NCBI GenBank assembly: GCA_001723765.1
Contig: MAYW01000020.1
Coordinates: forward strand, 1-44,345
Direction of reading: 5' to 3'
DNA from: Candidatus Scalindua rubra
GTDB taxonomy: Bacteria; Planctomycetota; Brocadiia; Brocadiales; Scalinduaceae
DNA: 44,345 bases
In this document: one piece after another, positions 8,266 through 18,097 of the stretch
Layout: each line of letters starts with the position of its first letter
How positions within the stretch are numbered: position 1 is the stretch's first letter
Made by a program: the position numbers and the translations under genes
The notes under the pieces: generated by a model
Database searches by the model: none
Told to the model about the DNA's origin: nothing
What the model saw: the letters and a program-made list of their open reading frames with translations, nothing else

Positions 8266-8426
8266 TCAATATGCTTTTCGTGCAAACATTCTAAGAAAGA
8301 TAGGACAATCGATACTGCCTTCTTTGCCAAGTAAAAGAGTCAAAATCATTCTTCTCTTTCTTTGATTAAACTTACTCCAAGAAATCCTTTACTATTTTTT
8401 CTTACAATCAATAAAGCAATAACCAT
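8266..8426 (-). pseudogene. Two tandem decayed 5' ends of cytidylyltransferase genes
   Basis: On the minus strand the segment 8346-8426 encodes MVIALLIVRKNSKGFLG before stopping. This matches the start of the intact cytidylyltransferase at 5317 (MIIALLMGRKNSEGFPG) at 13 of 17 residues, with strong DNA similarity. Immediately after, overlapping by ATGA, a second mini-frame 8266-8349 starts MILTLLLGKEGSID and stops after 27 codons. Its beginning again resembles a cytidylyltransferase start (x-LLLGRxGS-x-G-x-P). Neither retains the rest of the enzyme. They look like remnants of gene duplication and deletion next to the sulfatase-fold gene. The first relic is well supported, the second less so. 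Confidence 0.65.
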
Positions 8427-8471
8427 AATATTTTTTTTCTTTTTTCTTTTACCCAGACCGCAAACATTTAT

Positions 8472-8546
8472 ACGGATAGGAATCAATCCGTTTTTCTTGA
8501 GGATACCGTAAAAAAAATATCCTATTCCTTGTATAATTTATACAAG
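8472..8546. promoter_or_regulatory. Hairpin and perfect operator-like palindrome in the 8.2-8.6 kb gap
   Basis: In the 348-bp gap between the sulfotransferase and sulfatase-like genes, 8528-8546 (cttgtataattttatacaag without one central t) is a perfect palindrome of 9-bp arms around one base and contains a TATAAT hexamer on the plus strand. Upstream, acggat/atccgt (8472-8477, 8486-8491) forms a small hairpin followed by five T on the plus strand. Either could be regulatory; no bound factor can be named. Confidence 0.3.
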
Positions 8547-8573
8547 CAAGCACCCATAAGTACACTGGCCGAA

Positions 8574-9668
8574 TCAATGATTTAATTGTAAACTTTGTAT
8601 TATTTTTTCTTCACAGAAACTTGGAAACTCATTTATCATCGGTTTCAAGAAATTTAACATTTTTTGCATTTTTGATAAGGTATCAAAAGGAATTTCAACC
8701 TTATATCCATTTTCCATCACCACTTCTTTCAATAAACCATAAACCCACTCTAGTTCATACGGTGTCAATTCTTGAAGATACTGCTTTGATAGATGATAAT
8801 TATCTGCTACAACTTTTCCCTCACTATCCTTTCCAGAACTCAGGTTAGAACCATATGACTGACCTAGTCTTGTGGCCTCCAATAATATACTTTCGGATGA
8901 GATTTGCACAAAATCTGCTACTTCACCAATGACCTTTTCTGTATCATTCTGCAACTCCTCCAACTTTACTCTCATAAGCCCTGGTAAATTCTTGTGCCGT
9001 TGCAACCACGTATATGCATAGAGTACCTGAGTAAGAGCCAGTTCCACTAATCCCCGTTCAAATCTTCTATCCGCAGCCCCATAACAATACCCTTTACTTC
9101 CACTTGCCTTACAATAATATCTCTTTATTGACGCATACGTATGTAAAGGATTCCTCGCCATATAAATGACACGTGCTTGGGGAAAATCATCCAGGAAACC
9201 ATCGCGAGGTATATTTATTTGAAGAACAAAGGCCTTAGGCTTCATCCAGGGACAAAAGGCCTGGTGATAGGCGTACATCAAAAGCTGTAAAAATTGCCTA
9301 CGTGTAGGTACCTCATTCTTATATGTATCAACGACTGAACGGAACGTTTCCGCGTTCACTGCCTCCAGAGAAAATCCCTTTTTCCTTCTCCCACCAGGAT
9401 ATCGCTTTCCAAAGTAGCCGACATCAGTCTTATAGAAATATTCGAACAATTTGCTTACCCGAGTGGTGGAAACATGGTATATTTGTTGAAAGTCTCTGAA
9501 AAAAGTAAAGTAAGAGTATTCAAACGGCCATACCAACAATTGTGGATGTCCATCCAACAAAGAATGCATTAGAGTAGTACCACAACGACCACTACCCACA
9601 ATAAAAACTGGGTTATCCAGATAGTTATGCTTCTCTACTAATTGAGAAATTAGCATACTGTCTCTCAT
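8574..9668 (-). CDS. Sulfotransferase family protein
   Basis: A 364-residue PAPS-dependent sulfotransferase-like protein. The 5'-phosphosulfate loop is FIVGSGRCGTTLMHSLLDGH (residues 22-41), and the 3'-phosphate-binding region is ARVIYMARNPLHTYAS near residue 170. A lysine/arginine-rich central part and LRVKLEEL-type strand fit the Sulfotransfer_3 group. It would transfer sulfate from PAPS to a hydroxyl or amine of a sugar or lipid, so the glycan made here may be sulfated. It lies in the same direction as the sulfatase-fold gene, separated by the relic-containing gap. No signal peptide is seen. The acceptor is unknown. Confidence 0.85.
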   Translation of the reverse strand: MRDSMLISQLVEKHNYLDNPVFIVGSGRCGTTLMHSLLDGHPQLLVWPFEYSYFTFFRDFQQIYHVSTTRVSKLFEYFYKTDVGYFGKRYPGGRRKKGFSLEAVNAETFRSVVDTYKNEVPTRRQFLQLLMYAYHQAFCPWMKPKAFVLQINIPRDGFLDDFPQARVIYMARNPLHTYASIKRYYCKASGSKGYCYGAADRRFERGLVELALTQVLYAYTWLQRHKNLPGLMRVKLEELQNDTEKVIGEVADFVQISSESILLEATRLGQSYGSNLSSGKDSEGKVVADNYHLSKQYLQELTPYELEWVYGLLKEVVMENGYKVEIPFDTLSKMQKMLNFLKPMINEFPSFCEEKIIQSLQLNH

Positions 9669-9817
9669 ATTTATTATGTTTCCTTACATTACAATACGAT
9701 ATTACGGATGACGTTGGATATTGCAGTCGATAATACCTTTCAAAAACACTATTTCTTTCTAAACCAACGTTTTAATCTCTAGTAAATCCTGCCTTCTTTC
9801 TAAATAATATTAAGAAA

Positions 9818-11627
9818 TTAATTAAATTGAGACAAATCGCAATATTTTTTATAAGGACCTTGAATGGAAACCAATTCGTTATGTCTTCCTTCTTGTACTA
9901 TTATTCCTTGTTCAATTACTACAATTTTATCAGCACGCAATACAGTTGATAATCGATGTGCAATTACTATAATAGTTTCTTTACCTTTTATCTTCTCGAT
10001 AGCTTCCTGGATAAATCTTTCAGATTCATTATCGAGCGCACTCATAGCTTCATCTAAAATTAATATTTCTGGATTTTTAATAAGTGCTCGCGCAAGGGCT
10101 ATTCTCTGTTTTTGTCCTCCCGAAAGTCGTAAGCCACGTACTCCTACCACAGTATTGTACTGATCCGATTGCTCCATAATAAAATCATGAGCATAAGCCA
10201 TTTTTGCAGCTACAATAACATCTTCTTTGCTCGCATCAGTTTTTCCGTAAATAATATTATTAAAAATAGTATCGTGGAATATGTAAGGATCTTGATGAAC
10301 AATACCTATAATCTTAAGAAAACTATCTCTTTTAGTATTTCTAAGATCTATACCATCAATACAAATTGAACCCTTCTCAGGATCTTGAAGTCGCAACAAA
10401 AGTGAAATCAGTGTTGATTTACCACCACCTGATGCACCTACCAGAGCAACAGTCGTATTTTTCTCAATCTTCAGATTAATATCCTTCAATACATGCTCCT
10501 TTGAAGGAATATAGCGAAACCAAACATTTTTAATATCAATAGCTGACCTAAAACACTGTATATTTTCCTCACCATCAGCGAGATAAGTCTTACCTTCTCT
10601 ACTAAGCACCGTTTGAACTTTTGAAAAGTGAGGCAAAAATTCTATTATACTCATGTAATTTTCATTAATGCTTCGTAGTTTTGGAATGAACAATATAATT
10701 ACATAAGAAAAAGCAAACAAATAGGCCGACTCCATGTGAACAACTTCGACTAAAATTACCAATAATACAATCGCAACTAACATCATTACAGGTTCCAGTA
10801 ATAAACTGGCTGCAATTTTATTAACCATTACCTTTATAGATAACTTTTTGGATGAAGTATTAACTTCGTCAAATTCTATGTTATGCAATTTTTCATTATT
10901 AAAAGATTTTATATCTTTAATTCCTCCTAACTTATCAGTCAAGAAAGAAGTCATATCATCAGTTAATTTCTTTCCAATTTCACCTTTTTTGGACAGTTTT
11001 TTAAGCAATGGAATAATTAAATAATATGAAATGCATGAGATAAAAAAGAACGACCAGCATTAACTTATATGATATCAAAAAATTAATACTGACATAAAGG
11101 AAGCAAAATAATATGGCCATTATTAAATCAATAACATGTTGTGATAGGCCTCCCGCATTGAGAGACGAAGTAAATACATCCGCTATTACATCCCCTAATT
11201 TTCTCCCATAATAGTACCCTATCGGAAGATTCATCAGATTTTCGAAGCTATCTTTCCTAAGTCGGTAGGTAATAGTTGAACACAAAACACGGGTATAGTA
11301 TCTCTGTAATGCCGTTAATCCATATTTAAACATTAGAATAAATGCAAAAATAATCATTACATTCAAAAATGTATACTCAATATGGACATAACTGAAAGCG
11401 GTACTTGTAACTTGTGTAAATGTATTCTCCTGCCCACGCCCAAGGAATTTCTGCATAATGGGAATAATCAATCCAACACCGGCTCCTTCAAACAGAAAAA
11501 TACCTAACACGATTAATACATTTAGAGAAAACAAGCGTTTATATTCCTTTATATAAAAGGCAGCTAGTCTAATATCCGTCGAATACTTACTATTTTTTAT
11601 CCACTTGATCATTTCGTTTACATTCAA
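9818..11627 (-). pseudogene. MsbA-type ABC transporter (flippase/exporter), split by a frameshift
   Basis: Two frames together encode one half-size ABC exporter of about 600 residues. The upstream frame (11001-11627) gives an N-terminal transmembrane half with several hydrophobic helices. The downstream frame (9818 to about 11050) gives the remaining membrane helices and an intact nucleotide-binding domain: Walker A GASGGGKST, signature LSGGQKQRIALARAL, Walker B ILILDEAMSALD, H-loop IAHRLSTV. Removing one base from the six-A run at 11042-11047 (plus strand) joins the frames through VVLFISCISYYLIIPLLKKL. The protein would flip or export a lipid-linked glycan. As written it is not translated in one piece. 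The upstream start is a TTG at 11627 or an ATG at 11612, with no clear ribosome-binding site. Confidence 0.85.
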
Positions 11628-11717
11628 ACAGACTCGTTATTACGATGCCAAGCTCCTTATTGTTTATGATGTTGATAACGTTATTAGTTGCCTTCCCTAT
11701 ATGATGCATTTGTAATT

Positions 11718-12407
11718 TCATCTCTTTCTTTGCTGCCATTCTGTTATTATTTTTTCAGTCATCCACAAATCTAGTTCACTATTCACTTTTATACTTTCCT
11801 CTGGAAGCATAACTATATGGCCTACTTTTAGACCATGTAATCTCCTCTCCCGTATAATGTTAATCTTGCTAAGACAAATAGCCCCATTCTCCTTATAAAT
11901 TGAATCGCGTTCAACTCTGAGGTTTCTTCTTTGCCCATTTATTGGACTCAATCCATACTTCCCATGAAAATAACAATATGACAACTCTTCCTGTACTGAA
12001 ATAACAGAGTCAACATCAAAAATAGCCATAGTATCAACCGCTTTATCAATATGATGTGCTCTTCGTAATGGCGTTGTAATATAGAGGTTGCATACAGCCT
12101 CCGGTTCATAATTAGATATTTTTTTAAGAGTGTCCAATACCTGGATTGTGATATCTTCCTCTTTAGATGTAAATTTTGCCAGTTCATCCGGGCGTTTAAG
12201 AGTTATAATATTAGGGAAAGTACTTGCGTATTCAAGTACTTCATCATCTTCCGAAGAAACAGCAATACGATCAAGGTTTTTTACATTCGAAATTTCTTTT
12301 AACGTGTACCACAAGAGTGGCTTGCCTGCTAAATCTACAAAAGGGTCACTCTGATGATAGATAGACCGCCGAATAACGGGAATAATACCAAGAACTTTTG
12401 GCCTCAA
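11718..12407 (-). CDS. Cytidylyltransferase-like protein with altered N-terminal CTP loop
   Basis: A 229-residue protein of the acylneuraminate cytidylyltransferase family, recognised from LAGKPLLWYTLKE (26-38), AVSSEDDEVLEYA and the C-terminal ESIKVNSELDLWMTE. The family signature GGSKxxPxKN after IIPA is replaced by IIPVIRRSIYHQSDPFVDL, so the canonical glycine/lysine CTP-binding loop is missing. It may use a different nucleotide loop, act on another substrate, or be non-catalytic. It starts at a TTG codon overlapping the stop of the upstream GT2 gene by four bases, which implies translational coupling. It is one of four intact cytidylyltransferase-type genes in the window. Confidence 0.72.
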   Translation of the reverse strand: MRPKVLGIIPVIRRSIYHQSDPFVDLAGKPLLWYTLKEISNVKNLDRIAVSSEDDEVLEYASTFPNIITLKRPDELAKFTSKEEDITIQVLDTLKKISNYEPEAVCNLYITTPLRRAHHIDKAVDTMAIFDVDSVISVQEELSYCYFHGKYGLSPINGQRRNLRVERDSIYKENGAICLSKINIIRERRLHGLKVGHIVMLPEESIKVNSELDLWMTEKIITEWQQRKR

Positions 12408-13093
12408 GCATTGTTGTATTTGTTAACATACTTCTCTTTAATTTTTTTACGTGTATCAAGGATCCCTTCCTGCTGTCTTGTCAAACTTTTTGGATGTTGC
12501 CGATAATAGAACAGAGGAATATTTACATTATAAGGCTTGTATCTCTTTATAAACCTCAGCCATAAATCATACCCATCCTGGCACGAAAACTCTTCTTCGT
12601 AACCTTTAAGATCAAGCAAACATTCTTTACGTATAATTGTACAAGCACCATGAGCAGGAAGATCAAGAAGCTCAACCTCCTCTTCAATCTTTTTTCTCCT
12701 CACTATCTCAACTATTTCTCCTTCTTCATCAACATGATAATAATCAGGGTAAACAAGCCCTATATCCGGTTTTTCATCAAGGATATTTGAAAGCACTAAT
12801 AAGATGTTTTCATCAAGATAGTCATCAGCATCCAACCTCATAATATACTTGCCATTAGAAAGACGCAATGCAATATTATTTGTTACATTAAGCCCTTTAT
12901 TGTCCTGTTCTATTATCCTTATCTTTGGATGTGTTTTATATTTACTAATTGTTTCTATAGTGTTATCTGTCGATCCATCATCGATAACTATCAATTCCCA
13001 ATCGGTCATTGTCTGTTTTAGTACACTCTGAATTGCTTTATCAATGTATCGATCGTAGTTGTGAGTCGGAATATATACTGTAACCTTAGGCAT
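12404..13093 (-). CDS. Family 2 glycosyltransferase (GT-A fold)
   Basis: A compact 229-residue GT2 enzyme. It begins VTVYIPTHNYDRYIDKAIQS, then VIDDGSTDNT (nucleotide-sugar binding), and RLDADDYL carries the DxD metal motif around residue 77. The C-terminal DGYDLWLRF matches the ED/W acceptor region. There are no transmembrane helices. It adds a sugar from an NDP-donor to the growing glycan. Its stop overlaps the next cytidylyltransferase-like gene, so the two are likely made together. It follows the radical SAM gene by 31 bp in the same operon. Confidence 0.88.
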   Translation of the reverse strand: MPKVTVYIPTHNYDRYIDKAIQSVLKQTMTDWELIVIDDGSTDNTIETISKYKTHPKIRIIEQDNKGLNVTNNIALRLSNGKYIMRLDADDYLDENILLVLSNILDEKPDIGLVYPDYYHVDEEGEIVEIVRRKKIEEEVELLDLPAHGACTIIRKECLLDLKGYEEEFSCQDGYDLWLRFIKRYKPYNVNIPLFYYRQHPKSLTRQQEGILDTRKKIKEKYVNKYNNA

Positions 13094-13124
13094 TTAAATA
13101 ATAATTTACCATTAATAAAAAATG

Positions 13125-14462
13125 TTATAAAACGATGCTAACAGGACTAACATCATTATCTTTATAAACCCTTTCAACATATTTGCATCTGGGATCATCT
13201 TCTCCATATAACTGCTGAGCTAACGACAAATATCCTTTTGGATAGATAATTCCATTTAACTCTTTGTATTCAAATTCACTGTTTTCATCTAACTGACAAT
13301 AGAAATCACTCTTTGGAATACCTATGTATACAAATTTGTCATAGGATGTTGGGTTAAGTTTTTCTAAAAGTTCATCGCTAAACCTGCGATCTTTTTGTGT
13401 TTCTTCAGGCAATCCATATATCCAGGTAGTATAAGTTTTTATTCCGTTATCGTGCAATATAGGAAACTTTTCTAAAAAGTCTTCAACAGTTTCATTTTTT
13501 CTCATATATTCAAGCATTCTCGGACTACCACTTTCAACTCCTATATATAATCCGCAACAGCCAGCCTTGTACATCTTTTTGATCAAAGAGGGTGTAAGGT
13601 TTTTGACCCTACTTTCACATGCCCATTTTAAACCTACTTCTCTCTTAATCATTAAATCACAGAATCTTTCAAGCCTATTATTATCAGTAGTAAAATTATC
13701 TTCTCTGAAATATATACCCTTTAAGCTGTATTTGTTTTTATATTCAATTAATTTATCAATAATAATTTCTGGTGATATGCTTCTGTAACCAGTACCCGAG
13801 ATAGCACGAACACCACAAAATTGACATGGGAACGGACATCCCCTTGTAGTATTCAAAGAAATGACAGGTTCTAATACGTCATAACCAAATAACCTTAATT
13901 TCCAATTATATGGTTTGTCTATAAACCAGTCATAGTTTGGCCATGGCAACTCATCCATCTTTTCAGGCCTAACACCTATAACAATACGATTCCTCTCCCT
14001 CCCTTCTACAATCCCCCGTGTCACATATTCACCCTCACCTACTACAACATAGTCAAAGTAATCAGGAATAGTCTCTTCTAAAACGGTTGAATGCGGGCCT
14101 CCACACATTAAAACTATCTCAGGATATTTTTTCTTTAATTCACTCCCCAGCTTTAAAGCCTTATAATAAGATAATGTGTGTATATACATTCCTATGTAAT
14201 CCGGTTCAAAAGACTGAATTTCAAAATCCAAATCTATTTTTAGTCGATGAAAGGTTTCTTCCTGGTTTACTCCCGGATTTCCTTCTGTTTCTTCTCCCCC
14301 AAAATGATAAAGGTCTACTATTTTTGTTTTGTGTCCATATTTTTCTAAATATGCCGCGACATAACCGATACCTTGAGGAGGCCGATTATCACCTAAATGC
14401 AGCGGAGTATTATTGGCAGACGGTCTAGGGGCGGTCAAGAATAATACTTTTTTCATTGTCAT
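13125..14462 (-). CDS. B12-binding-domain radical SAM protein
   Basis: A 445-residue protein with an N-terminal cobalamin-binding-like Rossmann domain (PQGIGYVAAYLEKYGH, then GGPHSTVLEE and VVGEGE) and a radical SAM core. The latter has RGC209-PFP-C213-QF-C216, followed by GVESGSPRMLEYMRK. The DxHxxG cobalamin ligand motif is not evident, so cobalamin may be bound base-off or absent. Family members carry out methyl transfers to unactivated carbons or other radical rearrangements. In this setting C-methylation or other modification of a sugar or lipid is plausible but unproven. It lies 26 bp downstream of the NeuB-type synthase gene. Confidence 0.85.
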   Translation of the reverse strand: MTMKKVLFLTAPRPSANNTPLHLGDNRPPQGIGYVAAYLEKYGHKTKIVDLYHFGGEETEGNPGVNQEETFHRLKIDLDFEIQSFEPDYIGMYIHTLSYYKALKLGSELKKKYPEIVLMCGGPHSTVLEETIPDYFDYVVVGEGEYVTRGIVEGRERNRIVIGVRPEKMDELPWPNYDWFIDKPYNWKLRLFGYDVLEPVISLNTTRGCPFPCQFCGVRAISGTGYRSISPEIIIDKLIEYKNKYSLKGIYFREDNFTTDNNRLERFCDLMIKREVGLKWACESRVKNLTPSLIKKMYKAGCCGLYIGVESGSPRMLEYMRKNETVEDFLEKFPILHDNGIKTYTTWIYGLPEETQKDRRFSDELLEKLNPTSYDKFVYIGIPKSDFYCQLDENSEFEYKELNGIIYPKGYLSLAQQLYGEDDPRCKYVERVYKDNDVSPVSIVL

Positions 14463-14488
14463 TTATACCTGTAAAATTTTCCACAAAT

Positions 14489-15574
14489 TTATCGACTTTG
14501 TTGTTCAAACATTTCTAACGTAATCTGCTGATCCGGTTGTATATCCAACTTTACTCGTTTCCCGATAATTTGATCCATCATGTCAGGTGGCAGGCCATCT
14601 GCAGGACGTTTCAAACCTATCATTTCAGGAGTAATTATCTCGCCTTTTTTTATTGCCACCTCTGCAACAATACTTCTACGAGCACTTGACCATGCCTTTT
14701 TTTCCGATTCTGCAACACCAAGTGAACCGTCTCCAAGAACTTTCTCAGTAATTCTGATATTTTGAACCATCTTTTTTAAATCTTCCGGATCCATAGCAAA
14801 AAAATGGCCTGAGCCTTTCATTGATCGATCAAGGGTAAAATGTTTTTCGATGATCTTTGCTCCTAAAGCAACCGCCACAGAAGGAATTACCATATGAGGG
14901 TCAGGCTCTGTATGATCAGACAAACCGACTATTAATTCTGGATAACTTTCTTTCAATGTCTGAATCCTGAGGAGATTTGCATCCTCATTTTTTGTCGGGT
15001 AACTAAGTGTACATGCCATCAACATTAACTGATAATTACCTTGCTCAAGTATAGTTTCAATGGCGATTTCTATTTCCTCTAAGGTAGAAGCACCCGTAGA
15101 CATGATAACAGGTTTATCCAGTCTCGCTATATGCCGTAAAAGATGCAAGTTTGGAATATCACAAGAAGCAATCTTGTAAACAGGCATATTGAGTTCCGCT
15201 AACATATCAGCACTTTCATTGTCAAAAGGAGCAGAAAAACAAATGATGCCTCTCTCTTTTGCATATTGAAAAAGTTCATAATATTCATCTTTTCCAAAAC
15301 GATCCAGTCTTTTATAATACTCTAATTGCGATACCTTCTCCTTACCCCAGAAAGCAACAGCGTTATTCGTAACCAGATTTTCTGCCTTATATGTTTGGAA
15401 CTTAATAGCATCCGCACCAGCTTTTGCCGCTTTATCTATCAATTCTTGAGCCAAATCCATCCGGCACATATGATTACATGCAGCCTCGGCAATTATAAAT
15501 ACGGGGTAATCTTTACCTATTTTACGGTTTTCTACCGCTATACTTTCAAAATATTTTAACTTCGTATCGGTCAT
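14489..15574 (-). CDS. neuB: NeuB-type nonulosonic acid synthase
   Basis: A 361-residue sialic acid synthase family protein. The TIM barrel begins FIIAEAACNH, with AGADAIKFQTY and, further on, CTLSYPT, VGLSDHT and EKHFTLDR. A C-terminal SAF (antifreeze-like) domain covers about residues 300-355 (ARRSIVAEVAIKKGE, IGKRVKLDI). NeuB enzymes condense phosphoenolpyruvate with an N-acylmannosamine-like hexose to give a nine-carbon acid (Neu5Ac, legionaminic or pseudaminic acid). Whether the product is sialic, legionaminic or another acid cannot be decided here. The start overlaps the upstream GT-B gene stop by four bases. This is the anchor of the first nonulosonate module. Confidence 0.9.
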   Translation of the reverse strand: MTDTKLKYFESIAVENRKIGKDYPVFIIAEAACNHMCRMDLAQELIDKAAKAGADAIKFQTYKAENLVTNNAVAFWGKEKVSQLEYYKRLDRFGKDEYYELFQYAKERGIICFSAPFDNESADMLAELNMPVYKIASCDIPNLHLLRHIARLDKPVIMSTGASTLEEIEIAIETILEQGNYQLMLMACTLSYPTKNEDANLLRIQTLKESYPELIVGLSDHTEPDPHMVIPSVAVALGAKIIEKHFTLDRSMKGSGHFFAMDPEDLKKMVQNIRITEKVLGDGSLGVAESEKKAWSSARRSIVAEVAIKKGEIITPEMIGLKRPADGLPPDMMDQIIGKRVKLDIQPDQQITLEMFEQQSR

Positions 15575-16668
15575 ATAAAACTCCTTTTTAAGTCCACTGA
15601 CTTATTTCCATTAACGAAGACTTTAATATAATGGACTAATCTTTTCAAAGAGCCTCTCACAGTATCTTCTAGATTTGAAGTACTATGAGAAGACGCACTC
15701 CGAGTCATACTGATGCACTTCTTTATTGTATCTCCAAGGTTATTTATATCTTTTACCTCTTCCCACATTTTATAAGGAATTGAGCTATCGATAAAATCCG
15801 AAAACTCTTGCATTTTTAAAGAGACGCAACATCTGCCGGCAAGGCTAGCCTCGACCAATAGCATTGAATCGAAACCTATAAATATATTATTATGATACAA
15901 AGCATCTTGCCAATCTTCTGTTTTATCTATATTGACACCATCCGGCAAATTCCATGATGTTTGCTCTTTTGGATGGATGCGAAAATTTATATTAATTTTT
16001 GTTTCTTTTTTTATATGGTTGATCTGTTTGATAATATTTTCAAGTATTCTTTCAGAGCCAATTTTTTTCTGCAAATATACTGTTAAAACTTCCGTCTTTA
16101 CTATTTGGCTGGGAAATTATGAGTATATTAACCACTTCATTCTTTTCTTTCGTTCGTCTTTTTTACGTCTAAAACATTTTTCCAGATGTGGATGACCAAC
16201 GACAAATACCCTTTCAGGATTCTTACAAAGTCTAATAAGTTTATCTCTGCAAACTCTATCAATACAACCTATATAATCGGGAAAATAATCTATTTCTCCA
16301 TGATCATTAATGAAACGATCATATCCTTTCCAGTGATCCATAATTCCGAAGGTTGGGATATTAAGTTTTCTGGATATATTTATAAAATTCGAATTAGTTA
16401 AATCACGATAAGGGGAACTTGTAGTACAGTACAAATGAGAAATTTTATTTTGTAATGAAAAAGATTCTATTTCTGCTTCCCGAGGTGGAATCCGATCGAA
16501 AAAGTGGCTAAGAGGATAAAATGCAATTTTATGTTTTTTGAAAGTCTGCTCAGAGAGCGGATGAATTACAACAAGAGACGGATATCTGTTTACTATATAA
16601 TTTATTGAAGGAGCAATATAATTTGCACCACCTACATCTTGAGAATAAATCAATATTTTTTTATTCAC
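15571..16668 (-). pseudogene. GT-B-like glycan transferase, interrupted
   Basis: Two frames of 183 and 167 residues form one GT-B-like protein of about 365 residues. The first begins KILIYSQDVGGANYIAPS and contains FGIMDHWKGYDRF and VVGHPHLEKC. The second has NFRIHPKEQTSW and GFDSMLLVEASLAGRCCVSL, typical of CDP-glycerol-transferase-like folds. In frame there is a TAA at 16117-16119. Another reading is better: the middle about 90 bases in a second frame give VVNILIISQPNSKDGSF, a typical strand-loop. A one-base loss near the T6 run 16159-16164 and a one-base gain in the T7 run 16062-16068 would restore it. So the gene is either doubly frameshifted or nonsense mutated. It starts at GTG and overlaps DegT by eight bases. 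Confidence 0.72.
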
Positions 16669-17953
16669 AAAGTTTTTTCAATGATGAAAGATTTTTTATT
16701 ATTTTCTTTACAGCAGTTGCAAATTCTTCAACTTCTTTTTCGCTATTTGGATACTTACATATATCAGTAGTTATCATCTCCTTATTATATAATAGTTCAG
16801 TAGTTAGACATAAACCTTCTTTATAATTCACCTCTCGGTCATAGAAAGGACATGAAAAAGGACAACCTCTATTTCCATAAACAACCTTCTTTTGATAGAG
16901 AGGTTCAAGATATATAGGCCTCATATAACCTTCGCTGAGAGAAATACCTTCAGCCTTCATTGCCTTTGCAAAAAGAGAACGGCTAATACCGATTCTATCC
17001 TCATGAAATCTGATAGGGTAAAGATAATATACATGAGTGCTTCCTTCTTCTACTATTGGTGGACCGAGAAAATCAAACTGTTTTAATTCGTTGGTTAGCT
17101 GCCCTGCTATTTTTTGGCGAATTGAATTAAAATAATCAAGTTTTGCCAATTGAGGTATACCAATAGCCGCCTGCACTTCAGTCAACCGGTAATTCCAGCC
17201 AAGTACATTGATAATATCATCATGTTCTATTTTGCCGATTACTACTTCTCCATGATTCCGCACAAGTTGCAAATGCTCTACCATTTTTTTATCATTTGTA
17301 ATGACAACCCCACCTTCTCCCGTCTGAATTGTTTTGTGATAGTTAAGACTTTGTATTCCCATTTGGCCAATTGTTCCAGTTCGTTGTCCATGATACAGAG
17401 CGCCGGGAGCCTGAGCGTTATCCTCTACCAATACAAGATTGTACCTGTCAGCAAGTTCCTTCAGCTCGTTCAGACGGGATGGATGGCCAAAGAGATTTAC
17501 GGTAAGAATAGCTTTTGTCCGTTCTGTTATTCTGTCCCTAACCGAAACCGGATCAAGCCCGTAGGTTCTGTCTTCTATATCAGCGAAAATCGGAATAGCG
17601 TTTTGATGCAAAATGCTACTCGATGTAGCTGACATAGTATAAGATGATGTAATTACCTCATCTCCCGGGCCAATTTTTGCCGCTGAGATAGCCCCATGAA
17701 GCGCAGAAGTTGCAGAGTTGAATGTAACAGCATTTTCTATACGAAAGTATTCACAAAAACGGTCTTCGAGTTCCTTTACCTTTAGTCCACCTAAAAATCT
17801 GTCACCCGGTCTCGCAGAAAAACCCGATAGATGCCCACCCCTTAAAACTTCAATTGCTTCTTTTTCTTCAGCATCATCAATAATCGTAGTGTGAATAGGA
17901 TAGATATCCTTTTTTACCGGTTCACCACCAAGTATTGCAAGAGCGTCATTCAT
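16661..17953 (-). CDS. DegT/DnrJ/EryC1/StrS aminotransferase
   Basis: A 430-residue PLP-dependent sugar aminotransferase. Motifs are NSATSALHGAI (79-89), VEDNAQAPGA with the pyridine-binding D178, and LNYHKTIQTGEGG with the Schiff-base lysine K207. It transfers an amino group, usually from glutamate, to a keto-sugar nucleotide. The family fits the 4-amino step of Leg/Pse or the 3-amino step of 2,3-diamino sugars. With the Gfo/Idh dehydrogenase next upstream, a 3-keto then 3-amino route (as in WlbA/WlbE-type chemistry) is possible. The C-terminal 40 residues carry a CPFSCPFYDRE segment with two cysteines. Its length is normal and there are no disruptions. Confidence 0.9.
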   Translation of the reverse strand: MNDALAILGGEPVKKDIYPIHTTIIDDAEEKEAIEVLRGGHLSGFSARPGDRFLGGLKVKELEDRFCEYFRIENAVTFNSATSALHGAISAAKIGPGDEVITSSYTMSATSSSILHQNAIPIFADIEDRTYGLDPVSVRDRITERTKAILTVNLFGHPSRLNELKELADRYNLVLVEDNAQAPGALYHGQRTGTIGQMGIQSLNYHKTIQTGEGGVVITNDKKMVEHLQLVRNHGEVVIGKIEHDDIINVLGWNYRLTEVQAAIGIPQLAKLDYFNSIRQKIAGQLTNELKQFDFLGPPIVEEGSTHVYYLYPIRFHEDRIGISRSLFAKAMKAEGISLSEGYMRPIYLEPLYQKKVVYGNRGCPFSCPFYDREVNYKEGLCLTTELLYNKEMITTDICKYPNSEKEVEEFATAVKKIIKNLSSLKKLCE

Positions 17954-18097
17954 TTATAGCTTTTTCCATTACGTAAAAGTAAACAAAGGATTCACAATAT
18001 TCTCAATTTATTTAAACACCAGTACCATACATAATTTTCTCAGAAATATATTTTCCCTGCGTGTATCTGTATCTTTCCCGTGGTTAAGCTTAACATA

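Noticed and set aside
11628..11717. Possible 39-codon peptide upstream of the ABC gene
   Set aside because: It overlaps the ABC start, has no ribosome-binding site and resembles nothing I know.
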